This document shows, piece after piece, positions 51,612-61,600 of a stretch of DNA of 64,000 nucleotides. A program made the position numbers and the translations under genes. The notes under the pieces were generated by a model that saw only the letters and a program-made list of their open reading frames with translations, did no database searches and had not been told where the DNA came from. The DNA lies in NCBI RefSeq assembly GCF_001881565.1, contig NZ_MPDJ01000009.1:88387-152386 (forward strand), given 5' to 3'. The first letter of the stretch is position 1; each line of letters opens with the position of its first letter. This DNA comes from Eisenbergiella tayi. GTDB lineage: Bacteria > Bacillota > Clostridia > Lachnospirales > Lachnospiraceae.

Positions 51612-52356
51612 TTCTTTGTTCCTCCCATTTCTCTCTATAGCTGCTGGGCGTTAATCCGGTATTCTTTTTAAATATTTTATAGAAATGCTTTGTGCTCTTA
51701 TAACCCACCATAGAACTGATCTCATATACCTTGATCGTGGGGTCCTTAAGCAGTCTGATAGCATGTTTTATCCGAACGGCAGTAAGATATTCCATGAAAT
51801 TACTGCCCGTATGCTGTTTAAAGAAACGGCTCAGATAGGCCGGGTTCATGCCAACCTCGCCGGATATCGTTTCCAGAGTTATTTCTCCTGCAAAATTCAG
51901 TTCAATATAATCCTTCAATGTCTGTATCATATTGACATAATAGCTTTCTTCCTCTTCTTCCTGTGTATCATCCTTTTTCTCATCAAGCGCTTTTTTTAAT
52001 GCTGCAAACAATCTTTCCAGATCTGTATAGGAAGTTGGCTTGAGAAGATAGTCAAATACATTGCATCTTATGGCTTTCTGTGCATAGTCAAACTCTCCAT
52101 ACCCGGTTATAATGACCACCGCAATATCCGGTCTGTCTGCATAGATATATTCACTCAGTTCAATTCCTGACAGATCTCCCATCCGTATATCCGTTAATAC
52201 CGCATCCACTTTGTTTCCCTGTCTGATATATGCAAGGGCCTGTTCTGCAGAGGAGAATGATGCCGCTAATTCAAAGCCGAATTCCCGATAATCCATAATT
52301 TCCTGAAACAGTTCCCTGATATAATCCTCATCATCCACAAATATAAAATGATACAT
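51592..52356 (-). CDS. YesN-type response regulator with AraC domain
   Basis: 254-aa regulator. The receiver (1-120) has DDEDYI and the aspartate in AVLTDIRMGDLSG. The AraC domain (about 155-250) carries ITLETISGEVGMNPAYLSRF and IKVYEISSMVGYKSTKHFYK, and ends GLTPSSYREKW. The ATG follows GGGCGGGAGAA. Its kinase partner is probably the divergent gene at 56296-58092. It is encoded between the binding protein and the glycosidase-like gene. Confidence 0.92.
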   Translation of the reverse strand: MYHFIFVDDEDYIRELFQEIMDYREFGFELAASFSSAEQALAYIRQGNKVDAVLTDIRMGDLSGIELSEYIYADRPDIAVVIITGYGEFDYAQKAIRCNVFDYLLKPTSYTDLERLFAALKKALDEKKDDTQEEEEESYYVNMIQTLKDYIELNFAGEITLETISGEVGMNPAYLSRFFKQHTGSNFMEYLTAVRIKHAIRLLKDPTIKVYEISSMVGYKSTKHFYKIFKKNTGLTPSSYREKWEEQRNDTGNH

Positions 52357-52450
52357 TTCTCCCGCCCCTCATACTCCAGTCATGTACAAAACCAGGCAAA
52401 AAAACTGCCTGCATTGCTTCACAGTTTCTCTGCCTCCATTCTGTTTACAT

Positions 52451-52489
52451 ACCGCAGCCTCCCGAAAGCAAGGCTGCGGTATTTTTTTT
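52451..52489 (+). terminator. Hairpin between binding-protein and regulator genes
   Basis: ACCGCAGCCT (52451-52460) pairs perfectly with 52471-52480, followed on plus by eight T (52482-52489). On the minus strand, where the genes run, this gives an A-tract, stem and no T tract. It may be an RNA processing or stability element that lowers expression of the regulator/glycosidase part. Confidence 0.5.
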
Positions 52490-52498
52490 CAGATTACT

Positions 52499-54217
52499 TT
52501 ATGAATATTTCTTTCCAATTTCATATGCCTTCTGATATTCCTGAGTATACCACTCATTTACCTTCTGCACATCCATCCCTGTCGCTTTTTCTATCATTTC
52601 TTCTTTCAGCTGATTGAATTCAGCTTCATCCTTCGCCATAACCATCTTCCAGGAATAGGTTTTAACCACATCTCCCACACGGCCTGAAATCTGTTCCAAA
52701 TCATCGGGAATAGGAGGAATTGGTGCAAACGGCGCCACCGCTATCCCGTCAACTTTACTCAGATATTCGATTTGATCCTCCGCACCATAATCCGCCTGCC
52801 ATTCATCCTCCAGCTTGGTATCAGCGGGTGCGTCCGCTGTTTTTTCCCAATATTTATAGCCGATAGGCACGCCGTATTCCTTGCTCATTTCGGTTTCATA
52901 CAAAGGCAGGACATTCAGGAAGTTCTGGGATTCCGGAATGTTAGAGCCCCCCGGAAGTTCCTTTGTGGTATCCAATTGATACTCATAACCTTCCTTGGTC
53001 ACGTAAGGCTTTCCATCGTCTCCCACATCCCAGGTTACCCCTTTCGGTCCATTATGCAGAAGCATAGCACCTTCTTCCGAGTATATAAAGTCAACAAAAC
53101 GCATTGCCGCTTCCGGATATTTTGTCGCACTGCTGACGGAAACAGACCAGTTCTTTCCGATTGGCTGAAGTCCCTGATGCAGTACCTTGATATTTTCTGC
53201 TTCAACCGGCATAAATCCAATTCCCTGATTATGTCTCTCCGTAGTATCAAAACCTCCTGTTGCCCAGCCCCACCAGGAGAACAGTGTCCTGCCAGCTCCG
53301 GCCTTGCCTGTGGCATCATCAAAACGCTGTGTCATAGAGTCAGGATCCAGTAACCCCATCTGATTGGCATCAAAATACAGCTTCAGAGTTTTCAAATACC
53401 AGCTGTCCTCATCGAAAATCGTATTTATCTCATTTGTAATAACATTCAGTTCCAGAAAGTCTCCGCAGATATCATAAGAAATCCCGTTTATATTACCGAG
53501 CAGATCTCCCAGTGCCATTCTTCTGTTATCCCAGTCCTTCCATAAAGAAAAACCGTATACCTTCTGTTTATTTTCATTTTCCGGATAGATTTCCTGCATC
53601 TTTTTCAGAATATCCAGATAATCATCCGAAGTTTCTACTTTTGGAGCGCCTATCTGTTTATAGAGATCATACCTGAGATAAGGTCCCCAGTTCAGTGTTC
53701 CTTTCGTTTCCAGAGATGTCTGGATACGTGTTCCGACGGAAAATGCCTTTCCCTCACCATTGCTCACATTATCAGCATAATAGCGGAGGGAGTTATCTGC
53801 ATTCTGATAAAGATTGGGAAGCAGTTCCTTATAATCATCATAGGCCAGCAGCATATGTCCGGCCACAGCATTGACAACCTGTTTATTGTCCTTGAATATC
53901 ACAATATCAGGAAGTTCCCCGCTTGCCATCAGTGCCTGCAGTTTCTGTTCTCCTTCATCCCCGCTCGGAAGTATTTCCAGCTGCACACCGGCCTTCTCCT
54001 TCAGGATATCCGCCCACCAGCCCTCTTTCACACCGGATGTATTGGAGGGCATGGAAAAGACCTTCAATGTTACGATGTCTTCTCCCGTTCTTTGTTCCTG
54101 CACGGTTGTCTCCGTATTGCTGCTTTCCTTTGTCTTTGCGGCCTGACCACAGCCGGCAAGACTGTTCATGAGCAGGCCTGCTGCCAAAACTGTTGCAATT
54201 ACTTTTCCAAACCTCAT
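52499..54217 (-). CDS. Large ABC transporter binding lipoprotein (LipO/YtcQ-like)
   Basis: 572-aa solute-binding protein. The signal peptide has the lipobox LAGC near residue 23, then a Thr/Glu-rich linker. The body contains PDIVIFKDNK, SWWGWATGGF and the tail EWYTQEYQKAYEIGKKY, typical of the long binding proteins that accompany LplB/LplC permeases. The length and the LplBC-type permeases suggest complex oligosaccharides. The ATG follows AAAGAGGAGGATTTAAA. Confidence 0.91.
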   Translation of the reverse strand: MRFGKVIATVLAAGLLMNSLAGCGQAAKTKESSNTETTVQEQRTGEDIVTLKVFSMPSNTSGVKEGWWADILKEKAGVQLEILPSGDEGEQKLQALMASGELPDIVIFKDNKQVVNAVAGHMLLAYDDYKELLPNLYQNADNSLRYYADNVSNGEGKAFSVGTRIQTSLETKGTLNWGPYLRYDLYKQIGAPKVETSDDYLDILKKMQEIYPENENKQKVYGFSLWKDWDNRRMALGDLLGNINGISYDICGDFLELNVITNEINTIFDEDSWYLKTLKLYFDANQMGLLDPDSMTQRFDDATGKAGAGRTLFSWWGWATGGFDTTERHNQGIGFMPVEAENIKVLHQGLQPIGKNWSVSVSSATKYPEAAMRFVDFIYSEEGAMLLHNGPKGVTWDVGDDGKPYVTKEGYEYQLDTTKELPGGSNIPESQNFLNVLPLYETEMSKEYGVPIGYKYWEKTADAPADTKLEDEWQADYGAEDQIEYLSKVDGIAVAPFAPIPPIPDDLEQISGRVGDVVKTYSWKMVMAKDEAEFNQLKEEMIEKATGMDVQKVNEWYTQEYQKAYEIGKKYS

Positions 54218-54269
54218 TTTAAATCCTCCTCTTTATTTAGAATCCGTTTTAACCGGATACCTTACAAAC

Positions 54270-55169
54270 TCAGCCCTTCACTGCCCCAATCATAATCCCG
54301 CTCACAAAATAACGCTGGAATAGTGGGTATACGAACAGAATCGGAAGGACAACTACCATGGAAACCGTCATCTTAATTGCCGTAGGCGTAATCAGCAGCG
54401 ACGGATCCGCCGCTATCCCGTTTTCCATGGAACTCCTCAGGGAATTAGCAATGGCATTCGCTTCATTGAGATACTGGTACAAGATAAACTGCAGAGTATA
54501 ATATCTGGAATCACTCATTAAAAACAGCGTATCTGTGAAGGAATTCCACTGTCCTACCGCGGAAAATACAGCAATAGTGGCAACGATAGGCTTACACAGC
54601 GGCATGATGATTTTCAAAAAAAGTACCCCGTAGCCAGCTCCGTCCAGCTGGGCGGATTCTTCCAAGGACGCAGGAAGATTTTCCGCATATGTTTTAAACA
54701 GAATCAGAGAAAACGGTGAAATAATGCCGGGAATAATATAAGCCAGAAAATTATTTGTAAGTCCCAGATTCTTCATATTAATAAACCAGGGAATGATACC
54801 GGCGTTAAAATACATGGTTATAATAACAAAACGGTACCAGAATTTTCTCCCCCACAATTCCTGTTTTCCCAACGCATATCCCAGGAAAGCAGTGCCGAAT
54901 ACGTTAAGCACAGTTCCAAGTACAGTCCTTCCCACCGATATCAGTGCGGAATTACCCAATCCCTTCATTTTCAAAACTTCCATATAATTGGTGAAATGAA
55001 TCCCTTTTGGCTTCCAGAGGATGAGTCCCTGGGAAACCAGGCTGTTGTCGCTGATTGTATTAATAAACAAGTAATAAAACGGCAGGATGCATATCAAGGT
55101 AAACAGTCCAAAAATTGTATAATTTGCAATCTGAAAAATGACTTCCCCCGCTGTTCCTTTTTTCTTCAT
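54270..55169 (-). CDS. LplC-type carbohydrate ABC permease
   Basis: 299-aa permease with six helices. The EAA loop is LEESAQLDGAGYGVLFLKII, and the tail FQRYFVSGIMIGAVKG is diagnostic for the LplC/YtcP group. The ATG follows GGGGGAGAATC. It pairs with 55185-56108. Confidence 0.92.
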   Translation of the reverse strand: MKKKGTAGEVIFQIANYTIFGLFTLICILPFYYLFINTISDNSLVSQGLILWKPKGIHFTNYMEVLKMKGLGNSALISVGRTVLGTVLNVFGTAFLGYALGKQELWGRKFWYRFVIITMYFNAGIIPWFINMKNLGLTNNFLAYIIPGIISPFSLILFKTYAENLPASLEESAQLDGAGYGVLFLKIIMPLCKPIVATIAVFSAVGQWNSFTDTLFLMSDSRYYTLQFILYQYLNEANAIANSLRSSMENGIAADPSLLITPTAIKMTVSMVVVLPILFVYPLFQRYFVSGIMIGAVKG

Positions 55170-55184
55170 GATTCTCCCCCTTTT

Positions 55185-56108
55185 TTATACTACACTTTCC
55201 CCGCGAACTAATATTGAAAATTTATTGGCAAAAAAGAGCAGACTTACACTGACAACCGATTTCAGCATGCTGACCGCTGTTGCATAGGAGTAATTCACTC
55301 CCACCATACCCTGATTGTATACATACAAATCCAGCACTTCGATGCTCTGTTTATTCATGGCATTCTGGAAAACAAAATACTGTTCCATTCCATTATTAAT
55401 CAGGTTGGCGATTGACAGCAGAAGCAATACAAAATATGTAGACATCAGGCCCGGAATGGTAATGTAGCGGATTCTCTGCATCCGGCTTGCCCCATCCACC
55501 TTGGCGGCTTCATACTGCTCTTCATCGATATTGGACATACAGGCTATATACATAATCGCATTCCAACCTAATGATTTCCAGGTGGAATATCCCAGCATGG
55601 TCAGCCATACATGTTTATCCGATGCCAGTACATTGATTCCTTCCTCAATAATCCCCAGATTCATAAGCAGCCGGTTAACAAAACCGTCATTCACGGAAAA
55701 CATGGCATAAGCTACCGAATATACCAGTACCCAACTGATAAAATTGGGAATTGTCGTCAGCGTCTGCACACCTTTCCGAAAAGGCATGCATTTAATCTCC
55801 GAAAGGAAAATAGCGAAGAACATGGGGAGCGGAGAAGTCAGTATACCCAAAAAACTCATCCCGAACGTATTCTTCATTACATGAATCAGTTCTTCCAGCG
55901 CATATTTATCTGATACCATTCTTGTAAAATTCTGCAGCCCCACAAACTCGCAATCCAGAAGCGCCCTGCCCGGTTTATAATCAAAAAAAGCATATATCCA
56001 GCCATACAACGGCATGTAGGAAAAAACGAATACCAATAGCAATAATGGCGAAACCATTAGAAAAAGTCTGAATCCCCTTTGGTTAAATAGCCCCATTTTC
56101 TTTTTCAT
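55185..56108 (-). CDS. LplB-type carbohydrate ABC permease
   Basis: 307-aa permease with the N-terminal LplB pattern (FVFSYMPLYGWIYAFFDYKPG) and EAA loop EEQYEAAKVDGASRMQRIRY. It is first gene of the operon on the minus strand, from a promoter at 56149-56177. The gene order LplB-LplC-binding protein-YesN-glycosidase is common in Firmicutes uptake loci. Confidence 0.92.
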   Translation of the reverse strand: MKKKMGLFNQRGFRLFLMVSPLLLLVFVFSYMPLYGWIYAFFDYKPGRALLDCEFVGLQNFTRMVSDKYALEELIHVMKNTFGMSFLGILTSPLPMFFAIFLSEIKCMPFRKGVQTLTTIPNFISWVLVYSVAYAMFSVNDGFVNRLLMNLGIIEEGINVLASDKHVWLTMLGYSTWKSLGWNAIMYIACMSNIDEEQYEAAKVDGASRMQRIRYITIPGLMSTYFVLLLLSIANLINNGMEQYFVFQNAMNKQSIEVLDLYVYNQGMVGVNYSYATAVSMLKSVVSVSLLFFANKFSILVRGESVV

Positions 56109-56148
56109 TTACCCACCCCTTTATTTATTTTTCACAGCCACTTCCTAT

Positions 56149-56193
56149 ATTCTATCCATCCCTCTGTTCTGTGTAAATCCCAGTACATTTACA
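56149..56193. promoter_or_regulatory. LplB operon promoter with flanking inverted repeat
   Basis: Minus-strand -35 TTTACA (56172-56177), 17-bp spacer, -10 TAGAAT (56149-56154). A dyad TGTAAAT-N8-ATTTACA (56172-56178 with 56187-56193) overlaps the -35 and could be the YesN-type binding site. Confidence 0.65.
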
Positions 56194-56230
56194 TTTGGTA
56201 CCCCATTTTCTACCCGTTGTTCCGGTGCTA

Positions 56231-56259
56231 TTGTTCTCTGAGATACTTTCCCGTATACT
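56231..56259 (+). promoter_or_regulatory. Promoter of the divergent YesM-type kinase gene
   Basis: TTGTTC (56231-56236), 17-bp spacer, TATACT (56254-56259), then AGGAGGAACC before the start codon. Confidence 0.7.
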
Positions 56260-56295
56260 AAAGGAAGTGGGAATAGACAGGAGGAACCGTTTATA

Positions 56296-58092
56296 ATGAA
56301 AGAAAACAGTCTCTTTAAATTCATTAAGCTCTATCGGTGGAGAAGTATCTTTTTCCGGTATCTTTTCAGTTTTTTTCTTATTATTCTGGCTATATTCATT
56401 CCCTATAATATTTTCATTTGGACTTATTACAACTACGTCCTGGAAAAAGAAATCACGGATCAGTCCACGACCGTTACATTAAAATCCAAGGAAATCTTTG
56501 ATTTGCTGACTTCGGAATTTTTTGCAGATTATCGGCTGGCTTCCAACAGTTCATCCGTACAGTCTTACTTAACGTCCGCATCTCCTTCCGAAGAGGTTCT
56601 TTTCAACTGTAAAGATATGCTGACTTCAATGACCTCTGATTCCGATATTATAGAAGAAGCCTTCCTTTATGATCTGAAAAATGGCATGGTTTTATCCTCG
56701 CGCACCGGCCGGACTTCAGAACCGGACGGATACAACTGGACCTATACCTATGCCTCGACCAAGCTTTCCTTTATGATGTTTCCCCGTAAGGTTCATTCCC
56801 AGGATTTCAATACACTCTATATCTGCAGTGAAATCACTGATTCCCATAATTCTCCCATCGGTGTATTCTGCGCCAGCCTGGACTATACGAATTTTGTGGA
56901 TATTGTCAAGAGATCTTTCGAGGAAGAACCGGATCGTATTTTCATAGTAAGCGATATAGGCCTGATCCTTTACAGCGATTCACCTGATTTAATTAATACC
57001 ATCATGTTTGAGCATGGTGACCTGTATGCCGCCTTCAATTCCGCAAAACAGGTAGAAGGAAATTCCATCTTTTATGATGATACCATTATTTCCGTTGCTA
57101 AAAGTACGGTTTCTCATCTGCTGCTTATGTCTTATAACAACCGCAGTAATTTTATCAAGGATTTTACCAATTTAAAAATACTTCTGCTTCTTGGGGGAAT
57201 TTCCATTTTCGTACTTTCCTTTTTCCTTTCTCTCTTTATTTCCCTGCGTCAGTACCATTCCGTAGCGGTCATCATGGATTCCCTGAATGATCCGGATAAG
57301 CTGGCTATGAATAAAAATGAACGGCTGAGTGAATTTTTCTATATTTCCCATACAATTGCGGATATTTCCCATGAGAACTCACACATCAGCTCCGAACTGG
57401 ATGAAAAGGTGGCAGCGTTAAAAAAATACCAGATAGCGGCACTTCAGGCCCAAATCAATCCTCATTTTCTGTTTAATACCCTGCAGCTTATCAATCTGAG
57501 TATTATGAAAGAAGTAAAAAAGGATATTGCCGCTACCAGACTGATATCCCTGCTTTCCAATTTGCTCCACTACTCTTATGATACCGAGCATTATACAGTC
57601 ACCGTACAGCAGGAAATTGATAACGCCTTGAAATATCTGGAAATACAGCAGGTCCGCTATAAGGATCACCTGCGTATTATATCGGATATCTCAGATGAGT
57701 GCACCTCCTTCGAAACTGTAAAACTGATCCTGCAGCCCTTCATTGAAAACAGTATCATCCACGGACTGAAGGGAAAAACGGAGGAATGGCTTATTGTTTT
57801 CCGCTGCTATCTTCGTAATGATTCCGTGGTTTATGAAATTTCCGATAATGGATGCGGAATCCCCCCTGCACAGCTTGACCGTCTGAATACCTCCATAGAA
57901 AGTCTGTGCAGTGATACGCCGGGAAGCATCGGTATCCTTAACATAGCCCAGCGGCTCAGACTGATATTCGGCAGCCAGTGCTCTCTCCGGCTTGAATCCG
58001 CCTCCCGGGCGGGCACTACTGTCATTCTGGAACATAAAGCTCTGAATGACCTTTCCTCCTATCTGGAGGGAACTACGTCAGAGAAAAAATAA
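56296..58092 (+). CDS. YesM-type sensor histidine kinase
   Basis: 598-aa kinase, divergent from the LplBC operon. Helix 1 (about 18-42), an extracellular sensor of about 240 residues, helix 2 (about 293-315) and a short HAMP-like linker are followed by the kinase domain (phospho-His in INPHFLFNTLQLI). The ATPase domain carries ENSIIHGLKGK and SDNGCGIPP. Its partner regulator is probably 51592-52356, since no other unpaired YesN-type regulator lies near. The ATG follows AGGAGGAACCGTTTATA. Confidence 0.92.
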   Translation: MKENSLFKFIKLYRWRSIFFRYLFSFFLIILAIFIPYNIFIWTYYNYVLEKEITDQSTTVTLKSKEIFDLLTSEFFADYRLASNSSSVQSYLTSASPSEEVLFNCKDMLTSMTSDSDIIEEAFLYDLKNGMVLSSRTGRTSEPDGYNWTYTYASTKLSFMMFPRKVHSQDFNTLYICSEITDSHNSPIGVFCASLDYTNFVDIVKRSFEEEPDRIFIVSDIGLILYSDSPDLINTIMFEHGDLYAAFNSAKQVEGNSIFYDDTIISVAKSTVSHLLLMSYNNRSNFIKDFTNLKILLLLGGISIFVLSFFLSLFISLRQYHSVAVIMDSLNDPDKLAMNKNERLSEFFYISHTIADISHENSHISSELDEKVAALKKYQIAALQAQINPHFLFNTLQLINLSIMKEVKKDIAATRLISLLSNLLHYSYDTEHYTVTVQQEIDNALKYLEIQQVRYKDHLRIISDISDECTSFETVKLILQPFIENSIIHGLKGKTEEWLIVFRCYLRNDSVVYEISDNGCGIPPAQLDRLNTSIESLCSDTPGSIGILNIAQRLRLIFGSQCSLRLESASRAGTTVILEHKALNDLSSYLEGTTSEKK

Positions 58093-58101
58093 CCCAAAAA
58101 A

Positions 58102-58137
58102 GGAAGGCAGAAAATGCATTGTCATTTTCCGCCTTCC
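58102..58137. terminator. Terminator between kinase and DUF3788 genes
   Basis: GGAAGGCAGAAAATG (58102-58116) pairs with 58123-58137, one mismatch, with a 6-nt loop. It lies between two convergent stops. Confidence 0.75.
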
Positions 58138-58152
58138 GGTTCACTTCTTATT

Positions 58153-58578
58153 TCATTTTGTGTTTATCCGCACATCAATAAGTGACTTCACATCCTGAAG
58201 AATGCTGCTGTCAGTCACTTCAATCATCAGCCATCTGCTTCCATTATAAGGCGGTGCCTCTGCATACAGCTTCCTCACATAAGGGGTGCAAGCCGTAAGT
58301 ATAAGCTCTGCCTTATCCGCCGCTTTGCTTCCTATGGAAACAAGGCAGGTAAAAAAGCCCTTATCCGGATAGAGTGTGCAGATTCCCCGGCTGCCTTTCC
58401 TGTATTTTACGTTCCATCCGGGTTTGCCGGAACAGCGGCTGTATTCCGTTCTGCTGGCCGCACCATAAGTTTCTTCCAGATAACTGAGCAAATCATTCCA
58501 GTATGGACAGTTAATATAGCTGCTGATGGCCTCACTGTCCGGCTGACAGGAGGGGCCAAAGGTTTCATTCCAATTCAT
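58153..58578 (-). CDS. DUF3788-family protein
   Basis: About 141 aa. The sequence pattern (SGKPGWNVKYRKGSRGICTL and GFFTCLVSIGSKAADKAELI) matches the DUF3788 group of small cytoplasmic proteins, whose function is unknown. The start at 58578 is preferred because AAAGAGGTACAGAC precedes it; the longer frame has no site. It lies 88 bp after the HelD-type gene on the same strand, so it may share its transcript. No catalytic residue is obvious. Confidence 0.78.
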   Translation of the reverse strand: MNWNETFGPSCQPDSEAISSYINCPYWNDLLSYLEETYGAASRTEYSRCSGKPGWNVKYRKGSRGICTLYPDKGFFTCLVSIGSKAADKAELILTACTPYVRKLYAEAPPYNGSRWLMIEVTDSSILQDVKSLIDVRINTK

Positions 58579-58666
58579 GTCTGTACCTCTTTTCTCTGTA
58601 GTCCCCTCCAGTATAGCAAAGATATGTGGACAACTGTATGTCATATTTTTCTATTTTCTGATGATA

Positions 58667-61600
58667 TTAAAGCTTGCCGCACAGGTAGGCATAGGCATTC
58701 AGAATCGTGACCGGTTTTTTCCCGCCGATGAAATAATAATCCATCTGTGTTTCTTTTTCCGTATAGAGATAGGTTCCATAGACCGGTATATCACAGGAGA
58801 ATGCGGGATTTTCCGTGGCCAGCAGAAGGCCATAGCCCTTATCGGAAAGAAGAAGGGGCAGTTCTCCGGTACCGCAGTGGGATACATATCTTGCACAGCC
58901 GCGCAGCTTCAGGCCGCTGTTTTCACCGGAGCCCATTCCGTAGACCATTTCCTCCTTCGGCCAGTCCAGATACAGCCATGTTCGGTCAGCGGGGCCGGCG
59001 CCTGTTTCTATCTGACGGCTTTCCTTACTGCGTTCGGAAAGAAGCAGTTTTTTGTCACGTGTCATATACCGGATGGATCCGGTTGCTTTATCCACCCGCA
59101 GGCAGAGTTCATCCGTGGTGAGTTCCACCCCGTTTCCCACCTCTTTGTACATCCAGGCCTTTTCCGTTCTGTCCACTGTAATAAGTCTGTTGGAGCCTTC
59201 CTGAATCTGCTGCCCTTTGACAAACGTTACACGGATGATGGAGCTTCCCACCGGGCTCAGCCGGAGTATGCCATACCTGCTCTGGATATAAAGACCGTCC
59301 GCCTTCTTTGTGACCCACCTCACAGCCAGATCAATTTTGCCGTGACCTGCCGGGCGAAGCTTTTCCGTACCCGGCATATCTCCGAATACAGGCCCTGCAT
59401 TTCCCTTTCCCGTATCGGCAGGCTTTTTATGACTGGTACGGATCCCTGCCGCCTCCCTGCTGTCCCACGTAAGCGAATCTTTTTTCGCAGAAGCAGGAAT
59501 TATGGCCGGTTTTCCGATTCCTGACACCCCGGAGGAACTTTTTCCTATGGAAAATGCGGTTGTCTGGCGGCCAGGAAGGACAGCCGCAGGCTTTTTTGCC
59601 GCGGACCTTGAAACCGGCGGTGCCGCTGAAAGACTTGAATCCGGTTCTTTCCCTGCTGAGGGATTGCATACTATGGAAATCCTCTTTTTCGTACCGGCGC
59701 CATTTTCCGGATTCCGGTTCCTGGGGTTCCGGCTGCCGGAGTTATCCAAAGGCAGCCTTTTCGACAGGGGATCGGCAATCAGCCCTGTGAGGTTTCCGGT
59801 ATGCAGGACATGCAGCTCGTGAAGGGCACGGGTAGCCGCCACATACAGCAGCTTGGCATGTCCGTCCTCCACCGGATATTCCTCTCTCGTGGGATCCAGG
59901 ATAAGTACGGTGTCGAATTCCAGGCCTTTTGTATATTCCACGGGGAGCACCATAATTCCTTTGTCAAAAACAGCCTTCTCCAAATCACTTTCCTGGACGG
60001 TAATATATTTTCCCATTTCCACGGCTGTCTTTGCCGCATTCTCTCTGTCTCTGCATACCACGGCAATGGTATCATAACCATTTTCCTGCCAGCTTCTGCA
60101 CACTGCCGCGGCCTCCCGGATCAGTTCCTCATGACCTGCGGCCTGCTGTACCTGCACTTTCTTCCCGTGGCGAATAATCGGCTCCACGGGGTAGCTGGAA
60201 AACTGTCCATGATGCAGGATATTTGTGGCAAAATCGGATATTTCCACCGTATTACGGTAGCTTTTTTTCAGAATGCCAAAGCTGTCTCTTTCTCCGGAAA
60301 GGAGCAGGCCTTTCAGTTCCTCCCAGTCATTCAGTCCGTATCCGAAATGGATATTCTGGGAAACGTCTCCCATTATCGTATAGGTGCACTCCCGGATGCA
60401 GAATTTCAGCACGGAATAGGCCATCATTCCAAAATCCTGAGCCTCATCAATTACTATATGGTGTGCTTCACTGATCACCTCCGTTTCTTTGATCCTCTTG
60501 TAAATATAAGCAAGAGCAGCCAAATCGTACACATCGAATTCTGTTTCCGGAATATCCACCTCACAGCCTTTCTGCTGCTGGAGGGTGAGGAATTCACGAT
60601 ACAGCTCAAATATGGAGCGTTTCCATACCTTTCCTCCGTACCTTCCCCGGTAGGCCTTTAGTATCGCTTTCCTTTCCGCCTCCGTATATTTCACGCCTTT
60701 TCCCAGGAACTCGTCCTTTACCTTAATGAACAGTCTTTCATTAAGCATATCAATTTTACTCTGGACAGATACGGAAGGGTTCTGCCGGATATACCGTTCC
60801 GCGGCATCCCTGGACATGAGTTCCACAAGTTCTCCCGGCCTTGCCGGTTTTCCGTCTGTTTCATCATACACTCCTGATTTTCCGTCCCGCAGGCCTTCCA
60901 CAAACTGACGGGGATTTAGATAAATGGATTCTCTGGGAATGATATTCCATTCCAGTTTGCTGCAGAATGCTTCCAATTCCTTAAACCACCCGTAGGTTCC
61001 CCGGATGCTTCCCTTCTTTCCCACTCTGTCCGTTGCCCGTATCTGATACTTTTTATCATCCCAATCCTCATACAGAAGCCTTACGAACAGCTGTTCCATG
61101 GTCATCTGCCTGACACCGTATACATCCAGATCCGGCAGGACTCCCGTAATGTAATTTAAGAGAATCCGGTTGCTTCCCACAATATAAAAATCATCCGGCT
61201 TAAAACGCTCCTGATAATTATAAAGGATATAGGAAATACGGTGCATGGCTACGGTAGTCTTCCCGGATCCCGCAACTCCCTGGACAATCATGTTATGATA
61301 TGGGGATTTACGGATAATATCATTCTGTTCCTTCTGGATAGTGGCAATTATTTCGCCCAGTACGGCCTGTTTGTTTTTCGCCAGATATTTGGTAAGAAGG
61401 TCATCATTGGTAACCACCTCGGAATCATAATAATCCAGCAGTCTGCCGTCCTCAATTTCATAGGTGCGTTTCATCCTCAGGTCTATTTTTCTTAAGTTTC
61501 CGCCCGGCGCGGGATACGTGCATTTTCCCAGGCCGTTTTCATAATAAGCGTTTGCAACCGGTGCCCTCCAGTCCACCACCATCCAGTGTGTGGTATCACT

